Shown piece by piece: positions 17,119 to 24,426 of a DNA stretch of 30,350 nt (positions are counted from its first letter, which is position 1; every line of letters starts with the position of its first letter). The position numbers and the translations under genes were made by a program. Source of the stretch: JANMZR01 sp031383555 (GTDB lineage Bacteria; Bacteroidota; Bacteroidia; Cytophagales; Spirosomataceae); NCBI GenBank assembly GCA_031383555.1, contig JANMZR010000072.1, forward strand, positions 1 through 30,350, in the 5' to 3' direction. The notes below the pieces were generated by a model that did no database searches, was not told the DNA's origin, and saw only the letters and a program-made list of their open reading frames with translations.

Positions 17119-18003
17119 TTAAATATGTTGTAGTTCAAACTTCCATTCTGGTAGTATTGTAATTGCTTCGGCTAAATGCTTTCGGTGGCATTGACATATA
17201 TTTGCTTCAAAGCAGGTAAGCGCTATGCGTTTTTTTTCTTTAAGTAAATTTAATATCTGCTCTTGCTGGCCTGTTGTTTCTCTCAAATTTGAATTTTTGT
17301 ATTTCAAAAAAAGCTTATCATAGTCACTTTGAGTTTTAAGTTCCTGCCTTTGATCTGATTGAATCCCCACTTCTGGAATATGCAAATATTCAATATTTAA
17401 GCTTGAGCAGTATGTTTTTAATTGGCTTTTTGAAAAGCCGAACTTCATACTTAATGCATTGTTTCTTACATCCACAAGTACTTTAACATCATTTTTTATT
17501 AGTCTATTTAAATATTCTTCAAGCGAAATACCCTCATAACCAATAGTATAAAGAATGGTTTCATTATTTACAGGTTTTGCTAGTCTTATTTTTTCAAATT
17601 GTTCCGAACCTAAAATTTCCAGCGCTTTTACACTATTAATTGCATAATAATGATAATTTAAGTAAGTATGTTTCATCAATGAATTACTACTTAACTTCCC
17701 ATATGTGTTTTTAATTTCTATTAGAATTTTCTTGTCTTTTTCGTTTAGTGTTTTAACATAATCCAGCGATTCTTTTTTTGTAAAGCTGGTTTTATCTTCA
17801 GTCAATAGCCCGTGCTTAACCATAGCCGTTAAATCGGCATTGGCAGAAAACGAATAACATCCATATAGATAAGGTACGAAGTCATAATCAGGCTTATGTT
17901 GCCTTTTTGAAAATAAAAAAAGCAGTTTTTGTAAAGATATTTTGGGTAAATATCCATCAAAAGCTTGCAATAAGGCTAGTATTATTTTTCTTCTATAAAA
18001 CAT
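17119..18003 (-). CDS. Panacea-like/DUF488 fusion protein
   Basis: A 294-residue soluble two-domain protein. Residues 1-125 (KISLQKLLFLFSKR, then DFVPYLYGCYSFSANADL) resemble the SocA-like Panacea (DUF4065) fold found in antitoxins and chaperone-like adaptors. Residues about 147-294 are a DUF488 domain: TIGYEG at 153-158, DVRNNALSMKFGFSK at 178-192, and the Cys-rich CFEANICQCHRKHLA at 264-278. DUF488 is enzymatically uncharacterised; comparative genomics has linked relatives to nucleic-acid modification. Its stop lies 7 bp before the likely start of the partner gene, so they are one unit. It is divergent from the Y-family polymerase across 159 bp holding a large inverted repeat. Confidence 0.85.
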   Translation of the reverse strand: MFYRRKIILALLQAFDGYLPKISLQKLLFLFSKRQHKPDYDFVPYLYGCYSFSANADLTAMVKHGLLTEDKTSFTKKESLDYVKTLNEKDKKILIEIKNTYGKLSSNSLMKHTYLNYHYYAINSVKALEILGSEQFEKIRLAKPVNNETILYTIGYEGISLEEYLNRLIKNDVKVLVDVRNNALSMKFGFSKSQLKTYCSSLNIEYLHIPEVGIQSDQRQELKTQSDYDKLFLKYKNSNLRETTGQQEQILNLLKEKKRIALTCFEANICQCHRKHLAEAITILPEWKFELQHI

Positions 18004-18105
18004 TTTGTAAAGTTAGTGAATTTTCCTGTAATGACTTTATCAATTACCCATCAATTTTATAATCTAGAAATCACTTATTTTATATGATATATATATTATA
18101 TTATT

Positions 18106-18149
18106 AATATATTTGCAATATGAATAGATATTTATATTGCAAATATATT
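18106..18149. promoter_or_regulatory. 16-bp inverted repeat with two facing -7 boxes
   Basis: AATATATTTGCAATAT (18106-18121) and ATATTGCAAATATATT (18134-18149) are perfect inverted repeats 12 bp apart, in the divergent gap between the DUF488 and polymerase genes. Each arm holds the palindrome TTGCAA and a perfect TAnnTTTG box: TATATTTG at 18108-18115 on plus, and the same octamer at 18140-18147 on minus. It could be an operator covering both promoters, or form a hairpin. Confidence 0.6.
18108..18115 (+). promoter_or_regulatory. -7 box (TATATTTG) for the Y-family polymerase
   Basis: A perfect match to the Bacteroidota TAnnTTTG element, 47 bp before the GTG start. Transcription would begin near 18122 and run through the right arm of the inverted repeat. 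I see no good -33 TTG at the expected distance, so the promoter may be weak or activated. Confidence 0.4.
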
Positions 18150-18162
18150 TAATTCTCAAGCA

Positions 18163-19332
18163 GTGAACATTCGCTCAATCGTGCATATGGATTTGGATAG
18201 CTTTTTCGTAAGCGTGGAGCGCCTGCGAGATAGCCGCCTCGTGGGAAAGCCCGTGATGGTGGGTGGCCTGAGCGACCGTGCCGTGGTGGCCGCCTGCAGC
18301 TACGAAACCCGCAAGTTCGGTGTGCGATCGGCCATGCCCATGCGCCTCGCCCGTCAACTATGCCCTGAGGCCATTGTGCTCAAAGGTGATTTTGATGCCT
18401 ATACCCAACATTCGGATATGGTCACCGAGCTCATCACCGACCGTGTGCCTCTGGTGGAAAAAGCCTCCATCGATGAGTTTTATATCGATATGACGGGCAT
18501 GGATCGGTTTTTTGGCACTTATAAATTCGCCACTGAGCTCCGCCAAAAGGTAAAAACGGATATCGGTCTGGATATTTCCTTTGGCCTATCTGCCAATAAA
18601 ACCGTGAGCAAAGTAGCCACCAATGAAGCCAAGCCTTGCGGACAAATGCAAATTTTGCAGGGCACAGAAAAAAGTTTTTTAGCACCACTCAAAGTATCAA
18701 AAATACCCATGATTGGCGAGGTAACCACCCGCACGCTGCGCAATATGGGCATCGTACATGTGGGCACGCTTAGCGCCATGCCACAAAAGTTATTAGAACG
18801 TACGTTTGGTAAAACGGGTACTATGCTTTGGGAAAAATCAAACGGCATCGACAACAGCCCCGTGGTGCCTTCGGTGGATGCCAAAAGTATGAGTAAGGAA
18901 ATCACCTTTGAGCAAGACACTACCGACCTGCGCTTTCTGCGGACGGTGTTCACTAAAATGATTGAAGAACTGGCATATGACCTGCGCAAGGGTGGCCATT
19001 GCACGGGTTGTCTCACAGTGAAATTGCGGTATTCCAACTTTGATACGCATACCCGCCAGCTCAATATACCCATTACCTCAGCTGACCACGTGCTCACCAA
19101 CCATGTATTTGAAATGTTTGCCAAACTGTACGACCGCCGCCTTTTGATAAGATTAGTTGGGGTAAAATTCAGTAAACTGGTACGGGGTTTGGAGCAGTTA
19201 AACCTATTCGACAATAGCAGCCGCATTGCCCCCCTCTACCAAGCCATGGACTGGATAAAAACCCGGTTCGGCGAAGAAAAAGTGATGAATGCGCATCATT
19301 TTCGGTGCGGGATGCGGAGTGGGGCGAGATAA
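18163..19332 (+). CDS. dinB: Y-family DNA polymerase (Pol IV)
   Basis: A 389-residue translesion DNA polymerase. It starts at GTG 18163; the conserved block MDLDSFFVSVE begins at residue 9. Catalytic acidic residues are Asp10 and Asp104/Glu105 (SIDEFYIDMTG), and the steric gate is probably Phe15. GLSANKTVSKVATNEAKPCG, the HhH region (PMIGEVTTRTLRNMGI) and the little-finger domain follow in order. A sliding-clamp-binding QLNLF is at 345-349 near the C-terminus. It is markedly GC-richer than its neighbours (43 of 60 bases at 18241-18300 are G or C, against 7 of 60 at 18061-18120), and the GC falls toward the 3' end. This suggests acquisition from a higher-GC donor. Confidence 0.95.
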   Translation: MNIRSIVHMDLDSFFVSVERLRDSRLVGKPVMVGGLSDRAVVAACSYETRKFGVRSAMPMRLARQLCPEAIVLKGDFDAYTQHSDMVTELITDRVPLVEKASIDEFYIDMTGMDRFFGTYKFATELRQKVKTDIGLDISFGLSANKTVSKVATNEAKPCGQMQILQGTEKSFLAPLKVSKIPMIGEVTTRTLRNMGIVHVGTLSAMPQKLLERTFGKTGTMLWEKSNGIDNSPVVPSVDAKSMSKEITFEQDTTDLRFLRTVFTKMIEELAYDLRKGGHCTGCLTVKLRYSNFDTHTRQLNIPITSADHVLTNHVFEMFAKLYDRRLLIRLVGVKFSKLVRGLEQLNLFDNSSRIAPLYQAMDWIKTRFGEEKVMNAHHFRCGMRSGAR

Positions 19333-19445
19333 TTGTTATCGCAGGCGGTGTTCAAAACCCCACATGCGTTGAAATAAAATGGCTACAATTTAATAAAATT
19401 CTTCTGAAAGTTAAGGACCCCCATTTTTATTTTCAAAACATAATT

Positions 19446-20104
19446 TTACAAATATTTACTAGCTTCTCTAACACTTAAATTACTTAAAACGGATTTATGC
19501 TCATTTACAAAATTAGCTACCCAAACTTTATTCCATTTTGAGTACTCTCGAAGGCTCCAACCAATTGCTTTATTTATGAAAAATTCTTTTGTTCCAATAT
19601 TTGCCAAAATTGCCTCAGAAAGAATTAAATGATTAGTTTTTTCTCTGAACTCAAGCTGAAAATTAATAGCAACACGCACCAGCCAAATATTCTCATTGTG
19701 CATCCATTTACGTATATGCGTCACTATTATTTCCGGAATTTTTGAGCCATTGCACCTACTACTTGGTCAATACCATCAACAGAATCCCACCATGATTTTG
19801 TTAGAATCAATTGCTCTATTTTGTTGATATCTAACACATTAACATGCTTTTTTTGCGAAATAAGATAGTCCAAAGCCATGTATTGATACTCTCGTTCTGG
19901 CATATTAAAACATTGAAATATAAAATCCCAGTCAATAATTTTTGTTTTTGACTTTTCTTTTAAAAAATTCTTTTGCAACAACTTTCTTTTGGGGGAGTTA
20001 ATTCCTAGAAAAAGAAAATTATTTTTCATATAAGCAGCCATTTTAACTGCTAAAGCAGCATTTCGCTCCGTTTCAAATTGCAGAAAAATAGGATTGTTGG
20101 ACAT
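19446..20104 (-). pseudogene. alkD: AlkD-type DNA glycosylase gene with a frameshift
   Basis: Two adjacent minus-strand frames make one HEAT-repeat alkylation-repair protein. The first (20104-19727, 125 residues) holds the N-terminal repeats and SWWDSVD, with Trp106 and Asp110 equivalent to the AlkD active-site Trp/Asp pair. The second (to 19446) carries RKWMHNENIWLVRVAI, FQLEFREKT and FFINKAIGWSLREYSKW, with the remaining active-site Trp. They join at about 19735-19743: one extra A or T in the AAAAATT run would restore KIPE or KFPE in a continuous protein of about 219 residues, the normal family length. AlkD excises alkylated purines such as 7-methylguanine. It may be a true pseudogene, a sequencing error in a homopolymer, or slippage-expressed. 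Confidence 0.85.
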
Positions 20105-20208
20105 AAAATGAAAATCAAATGAAAGTCAAATTTAGCGATATAGCTTCAGTCATAAAATTGTTCTTTAAACTATTTGCTGATCAATGGGTTACTTAGTATA
20201 TTGTGAAG

Positions 20209-20216
20209 TATATTTG
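20209..20216 (+). promoter_or_regulatory. -7 box (TATATTTG) for the plug lipoprotein
   Basis: A perfect TAnnTTTG octamer 18 bp before the ATG at 20235. This implies a short leader starting near 20222. No clear -33 TTG is seen at the ideal distance. Confidence 0.35.
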
Positions 20217-20234
20217 ATTATAAAAAAGCTAAAA

Positions 20235-20705
20235 ATGAATAAGCAAGTTTTCTGTTCAATTTTGATGATTGGGTTACTCACCAATTGCATGAACTATGGT
20301 ACAAGGTCGAACAATACTACAACTAAAAACGAAAAATCATTTGATGACGGTTATAGTCAGAAAAGCTCCAAAAACTTCACAGGTTCAGCCGAAGAAGTAA
20401 AAGAATTAGGGCCAAATATTACCCTTGACAATTACCTTAGAAGAGTAGCCGGCGTTACAGTTACAGGTGATGGAGCCAATGCAAGCATAAGAGTTAGAGG
20501 TATAAACACATTTGTGGCCGACCCATCTCCGCTATTTGTTATAAATGGCAATGTGGTAAATGGTGGCTATTCGTCAGTTTATAATATGGTTTCTCCCAAC
20601 GACATAAAATCAGTAACAGTACTAAAAGATGCCTCAAGTACAGCAATTTATGGCTCTAGGGCATCTAATGGGGTGATTGTGATTTCGCTAAAAAAGCAAG
20701 AATAA
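20235..20705 (+). CDS. stand-alone TonB-plug-domain lipoprotein
   Basis: A 156-residue lipoprotein made only of a TonB-dependent receptor plug domain. The start at ATG 20235 gives a lipoprotein signal, MNKQVFCSILMIGLLTNC, with the lipidated Cys at 18; upstream in-frame codons would hide this signal. After a low-complexity Asn/Thr/Ser stretch comes the SusC-type plug: LDNYLRRVAGVTVTG, ASIRVRGINTF, PLFVINGNVV, SPNDIKSVTVLKDAS and AIYGSRASNGVIVI. The protein then stops, with no beta-barrel coding sequence downstream (the next gene is convergent after 2 bp). Plug-only proteins occur in Bacteroidota; their role is unclear. Confidence 0.88.
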   Translation: MNKQVFCSILMIGLLTNCMNYGTRSNNTTTKNEKSFDDGYSQKSSKNFTGSAEEVKELGPNITLDNYLRRVAGVTVTGDGANASIRVRGINTFVADPSPLFVINGNVVNGGYSSVYNMVSPNDIKSVTVLKDASSTAIYGSRASNGVIVISLKKQE

Positions 20706-20707
20706 AA

Positions 20708-21514
20708 TTAAAGTAAATCTATAGGATCTTCCACCACTCTTAAATTTTCGTTAAATCGATTCATTTTCAATATATCTTCTGCTAAAATTTCAAAATCAAA
20801 AACATTAAAATTCTCTTTAATTCTGGAAGGATTTGCAGATTTTGGAATGTTAGAAATACCCTGTTGCAAAGCCCACCGAATAATTATTTGAGCGGCCGTT
20901 TTTGAATATTTATTTGCTAAATCTACTAATTTTGGGTCATTAAATTTCAACCCACGAAGCAATGGAGAATATGCTTGCAACTGGATACCGTCTGACTTAC
21001 AGCGATTTAGCAAACTTTCCAAATATAGATAAGGGCTAAATTCCACTTGATTTACTGCAGGCGTAATTGATGAATATTCTTGTAATTCATCCAAAAAAGG
21101 CTCCAAATAATTAGCTACTCCAATAGCTTTTACCAAACCATCGTTACATAATTTTTCTAATGCTAGCCACGTTTCTTTTCTGGATGATTTTATCGGCCAA
21201 TGCACCAAATACAAATCGACATAATCTAGCTTTAGTTTCTTTAAACTCTCATCATAAGCTTTTAGCGTTTTTTCAAAACCTTGATCGGCATTATTCACTT
21301 TTGTTGTAATAAAAAGCTCATTACGAGGTATTTGTACATCTTTAATAGCCAAACCAATTTCGTTTTCGTTTTCATACATAGAGGCCGTATCAATTAATCG
21401 ATAGCCTGTTTCAATCGCAAAACGGGTTGCATTAATAGCCTCTTGTGCATGCATATCATACACGCCAAGACCCAAAAGTGGTATGGAAATACCGTTATTT
21501 AGCATTGTTTTCAT
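20708..21514 (-). CDS. aldo/keto reductase
   Basis: A 268-residue NADPH-dependent carbonyl reductase of the AKR superfamily (AKR5/2,5-diketo-gluconate reductase-like). I use ATG 21514 (MKTMLNNGISIPLLGLG); a TTG further upstream is in frame but less likely. The catalytic tetrad is visible: Asp42, Tyr47 (TASMYENE), Lys72 (TTKV) and His105 (LVHWP). Cofactor-binding segments are VNQVEFSPYL, YSPL and IPKSANPSRIKENF. It lies 81 bp downstream of the phytanoyl-CoA dioxygenase-type gene on the same strand and may be cotranscribed. It is convergent with the plug lipoprotein gene. Confidence 0.94.
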   Translation of the reverse strand: MKTMLNNGISIPLLGLGVYDMHAQEAINATRFAIETGYRLIDTASMYENENEIGLAIKDVQIPRNELFITTKVNNADQGFEKTLKAYDESLKKLKLDYVDLYLVHWPIKSSRKETWLALEKLCNDGLVKAIGVANYLEPFLDELQEYSSITPAVNQVEFSPYLYLESLLNRCKSDGIQLQAYSPLLRGLKFNDPKLVDLANKYSKTAAQIIIRWALQQGISNIPKSANPSRIKENFNVFDFEILAEDILKMNRFNENLRVVEDPIDLL

Positions 21515-21595
21515 AGGGTTTAACCTCAATTCTGAATATTTAAAATTATGCTAATTTAAAATATATTTTTCGTTCCTCGTTTAAAGTCATCAGGC

Positions 21596-22573
21596 TTACC
21601 ATTTTTCCAAACCTAACAATTTCTTACCTAAATCATTTAATTCGGCAACTCCGTATTTAGTTTGCTCCCAATTGCGAGGGTCGCCTGGAAAAGCATATCC
21701 TTCTGGCGCAATTCGGTTTTTCCAGGAATTTACACGCCATTCTCTCATAGCCTCGTTATCCTCTTCGGCAGGCATCATTGAAATGTATTGTGCCATTCTC
21801 ACTAAATTTTCCGAATTATTGGGTCTGATCCCATGCGGAGTTGTACTGTTGAAAATCAGTAAATCACCAGCTTTTAATTTTACTTTATGGTATTTTCCTT
21901 CAAAAGCTGAAGTATCAGGCTTAAAGTGATCACGGTCATCTGGTTGAGTGAGTTTCCAAGTATCATAATTTCTGTAAAGTTCCGGAATACATTGAAATCC
22001 GCCCATATTTTCATCCAATTGGTCAGCAAGCGCCAATACTCCTTGTACATTTTGTGGGCGAGTTTCGGGATCATAATCCCAATGGATAAAACCTTTATAT
22101 TCAAACCCTGGTCGAATTGGGAAATTCAAATTAGCTCTATCAATGGTTACCCATAATTTTTCAGTCCCCCAAATATCGGTAAAAGCATCGTAAACACGCT
22201 CCATTTGTCGGTTGTTCCAAAGGTGCTGATTATTATACACTTCTACCATTCCAGTTCCGCCCAATTCCTTCATTTTCATTTCGGCACGGGGAGCTGTGTA
22301 CCAAGTACTTTGGTTGTTTTGGTCCTTTTCTTCAAACTCCCAAAGAAAGTTGGCAGTGGCTTTGGCTTGCTCTTTTGGTACAGCATTTTTAATGATCACA
22401 TAACCATTTTCCAACCAAAAAGCCCAATCAACTTCTGTAAGGACTTTCAAGGGCTTTCCATTCGAACGGTCGTTTAGTTTAATTTTACTTGAGGTGGCAG
22501 TTGAAGGGTTGCCAGGTATTTCTTTATGATTCTGATTTGGAATCATGGTGGGTGCCATTGTCATTGTTTCCAT
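21596..22573 (-). CDS. phytanoyl-CoA dioxygenase-family oxygenase
   Basis: A 325-residue Fe(II)/2-oxoglutarate-dependent oxygenase of the PhyH family. The double-stranded beta-helix core carries the iron triad His164, Asp166 (HWDYD) and His247 (TPHGIRPN), with Arg250 or Arg259 likely binding 2-oxoglutarate. LKAGDLLIFNS precedes the distal His as expected. The first 40 residues are Met/Pro/Ser/Thr-rich and probably disordered. The substrate is unknown; bacterial members hydroxylate sugars, amino acids, osmolytes or acyl chains. It is divergent from an AraC regulator across 151 bp and has a good -7 box at 22604-22611, which suggests AraC control. Confidence 0.92.
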   Translation of the reverse strand: METMTMAPTMIPNQNHKEIPGNPSTATSSKIKLNDRSNGKPLKVLTEVDWAFWLENGYVIIKNAVPKEQAKATANFLWEFEEKDQNNQSTWYTAPRAEMKMKELGGTGMVEVYNNQHLWNNRQMERVYDAFTDIWGTEKLWVTIDRANLNFPIRPGFEYKGFIHWDYDPETRPQNVQGVLALADQLDENMGGFQCIPELYRNYDTWKLTQPDDRDHFKPDTSAFEGKYHKVKLKAGDLLIFNSTTPHGIRPNNSENLVRMAQYISMMPAEEDNEAMREWRVNSWKNRIAPEGYAFPGDPRNWEQTKYGVAELNDLGKKLLGLEKW

Positions 22574-22603
22574 AGTATTGATTTTTTCATATATTTAATG
22601 ATA

Positions 22604-22611
22604 CAAAGTTA
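22604..22611 (-). promoter_or_regulatory. -7 box (TAACTTTG) for the PhyH-family gene
   Basis: The minus strand reads TAACTTTG, a perfect TAnnTTTG, 30 bp before the ATG at 22573. The -33 region is poor, as expected for a promoter needing an activator. Confidence 0.45.
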
Positions 22612-22642
22612 GTTCAATTGCAAAATTTAAAACTACCTTAAT

Positions 22643-22704
22643 TATTGCAAATATTTGAACAATATTGATAAATTTTAACCTCATTCATACTAATATTGTA
22701 AATA
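22643..22704 (+). promoter_or_regulatory. paired TATTG(C/T)AAATA sites in the AraC/PhyH gap
   Basis: TATTGCAAATA (22643-22653) and TATTGTAAATA (22694-22704) are direct repeats whose starts are 51 bp apart, between the divergent oxygenase and AraC genes. Direct repeats near a -7 box suit AraC-type binding. The first is identical to the core of the inverted repeat upstream of the polymerase gene (18135-18145). Confidence 0.35.
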
Positions 22705-22724
22705 ATAAGCAATAATGCCAGAAA

Positions 22725-23570
22725 ATGAAAATCCAACTTGAAGAAATAGCCCCAAAGGTAAATAGCTCTTTTAACATTATGGTCAATCCTCGATTAAGTG
22801 ATTTTTACTTCTGGCATTTTCATGCCGCCTACGAACTTGTATATATTGAGGGTTGTGAAGGCACTCGACATGTTGGGGAGCATATTTCAAAATATGTTGG
22901 AAGTGATTTGGTATTCATCGGCTCAAATATTCCACATTTAAATTTTGATTATGGTGTAAAAACAAATTATGAAAAAAGAGTATTACATATTCAACCCGAA
23001 TTTTTGAACCTGAGTGTCAATAATACTCCAGAACTCCAATCAATTGAAAAGCTTTTTGAAAAAGCAAAATTCGGGATAGCATTTAATGAAAATACAAAAA
23101 AATATTTATCCGAAAGATTGAAAAACTTGTATTCACTAGATGAATTTCAACAATTTTTAGAGGTGTTGAATATCTTTAAATATTTATCAGAAACAAACGA
23201 CTACCAGCTCCTACACAAACAACCAATTGAAAATCAATACAATAGCCGAGAGCAGCTGCGAATGAAAAAGCTTTATCAGTTTTTGGATGAAAACTATTTA
23301 CGAAAAATAGAATTAAACGAGGTGGCCGAACTTTGTAATTTGAGCAATGCTGCTTTTTGTCGATTTTTCAAACAAATGACCAAACTTACTTTTATTGAAT
23401 TTTTGAATCATTACCGTATTAACCATGCTAAAAATTTACTGCTTTCTGGTAAAAATGTATCCGAAACATGCTTTGAATCGGGTTTTGAAAGTTTATCGTA
23501 TTTCAATCGAATTTTTAAGAAAATTACAGGTGAAAACCCATTGAGGTTTAGGAATAGATTTGGTAATTGA
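22725..23570 (+). CDS. AraC-family transcriptional regulator
   Basis: A 281-residue regulator. The N-terminal cupin sensor (about 15-110) shows FYFWHFHAAYELVYIEGCEG and later GSNIPHLNF, typical of sugar-responsive AraC proteins. The C-terminal double helix-turn-helix (about 180-281) runs from LYQFLDENYLRKIELNEVAE through NLSNAAFCRFFKQMT to FESGFESLSYFNRIFKKITG and ENPLRFRN. It is divergent from the PhyH-family oxygenase and is its most likely regulator, possibly with the reductase downstream. The ligand is unknown. The leader has a tiny out-of-frame ATG overlapping the start. Confidence 0.94.
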   Translation: MKIQLEEIAPKVNSSFNIMVNPRLSDFYFWHFHAAYELVYIEGCEGTRHVGEHISKYVGSDLVFIGSNIPHLNFDYGVKTNYEKRVLHIQPEFLNLSVNNTPELQSIEKLFEKAKFGIAFNENTKKYLSERLKNLYSLDEFQQFLEVLNIFKYLSETNDYQLLHKQPIENQYNSREQLRMKKLYQFLDENYLRKIELNEVAELCNLSNAAFCRFFKQMTKLTFIEFLNHYRINHAKNLLLSGKNVSETCFESGFESLSYFNRIFKKITGENPLRFRNRFGN

Positions 23571-23680
23571 AAAGGTAATCAAATACAAATCACACTTTTT
23601 AAATCGAATAAATGTAATTGAACACATTTTTATGAAGGAAAAAGAGGGAAGATATCGAATTTTGGATGGAAAACTGGCTA

Positions 23681-24370
23681 CTATAAAAGAATATTATCCT
23701 GAATAGTTTTCATCACATTTGGGTTACCTCCCATGCCAAAATGACTCGATGAAACTTCAATATTTTTATGAATTGCGTCTTCATTATGTTCACGGCAAGC
23801 TTCCCAAGGCACCATACCATCAATTTTAGAATATAAGGCCAAAGTAGGTACTGGTGCCGGGTTTGCAACTTGTGCTACAAAGGCATGATCTGTATCTTTT
23901 GGGTCGTTCAATAAATTATACACCCATTTGGCATAATTGGGGGCATTCAAATCGCCAAAAGGGCTGCCAATTGTAATTACTTTTTCTATAGAGCTAGGAA
24001 TAGCCTTGGCCACTTCACGAGCAAAAATGCCGCCCATACTCCAGCCAATTAAAATGACTTTCTGGTTCTTTTCTTTTTGTATATTCGCAACTTTAGCAAT
24101 TAATATTTTCAAAGAATCAGGTCTTCCCAAATTACGACCCATACCCCAGCCAAAAGCATTGAAGCCTATTTTATTGAGAAATTTACGCAAATAAGTAGTA
24201 TACCAATCGGTGCTTAAAAGACCTGGAATGACCATGATATGTTTTCCTTGACCAAAATCAGATTTTGGAATTGAATTGATATAAAATAGACCCTTAATAT
24301 TTTCATAAATAGCTCTAATTATTTCTGTTAAATGTAGGAATTGGCTAGGTTTTTTTATTTCGTTTTGCAT
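23681..24370 (-). CDS. alpha/beta hydrolase, lipase-like
   Basis: A 229-residue cytoplasmic serine hydrolase. The nucleophile elbow GWSMGG places Ser111. Asp184 (YSKIDGMVPWEAC) and His210 (SSSHFGMGGN) complete the triad, and the oxyanion-type VIPGLLSTDWYTTYLRKFL lies at about 47-65. The pattern resembles small triacylglycerol lipase/esterase-like proteins found near acyltransferases. There is no signal peptide, so the target is inside the cell. It is 56 bp downstream of a second lipase-like gene on the same strand and 3.3 kb from the wax-ester/DGAT gene, which suggests a role in mobilising stored neutral lipid. Confidence 0.9.
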   Translation of the reverse strand: MQNEIKKPSQFLHLTEIIRAIYENIKGLFYINSIPKSDFGQGKHIMVIPGLLSTDWYTTYLRKFLNKIGFNAFGWGMGRNLGRPDSLKILIAKVANIQKEKNQKVILIGWSMGGIFAREVAKAIPSSIEKVITIGSPFGDLNAPNYAKWVYNLLNDPKDTDHAFVAQVANPAPVPTLALYSKIDGMVPWEACREHNEDAIHKNIEVSSSHFGMGGNPNVMKTIQDNILL

Positions 24371-24426
24371 TATATTTTTTATGAGGCCTTATTGGTTTTT
24401 TGAATTCAAAAAGTTTTATATAGTTG

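Noticed and set aside
18519..19226. 235-codon minus-strand frame opposite the polymerase
   Set aside because: Long because of the gene's high GC; no recognisable domain and the polymerase is certain.
19333..19445. Possible mobile-element end after the polymerase
   Set aside because: I looked for inverted termini or target-site duplication around the GC-rich gene and found none.
22714..22740. 8-codon upstream ATG frame overlapping the AraC start
   Set aside because: Could tune translation but is expected by chance in AT-rich leaders.
23632..23706. 24-codon frame MKEKEGRYRILDG.. between AraC and the hydrolase
   Set aside because: Overlaps the hydrolase 3' end and is too short to support.
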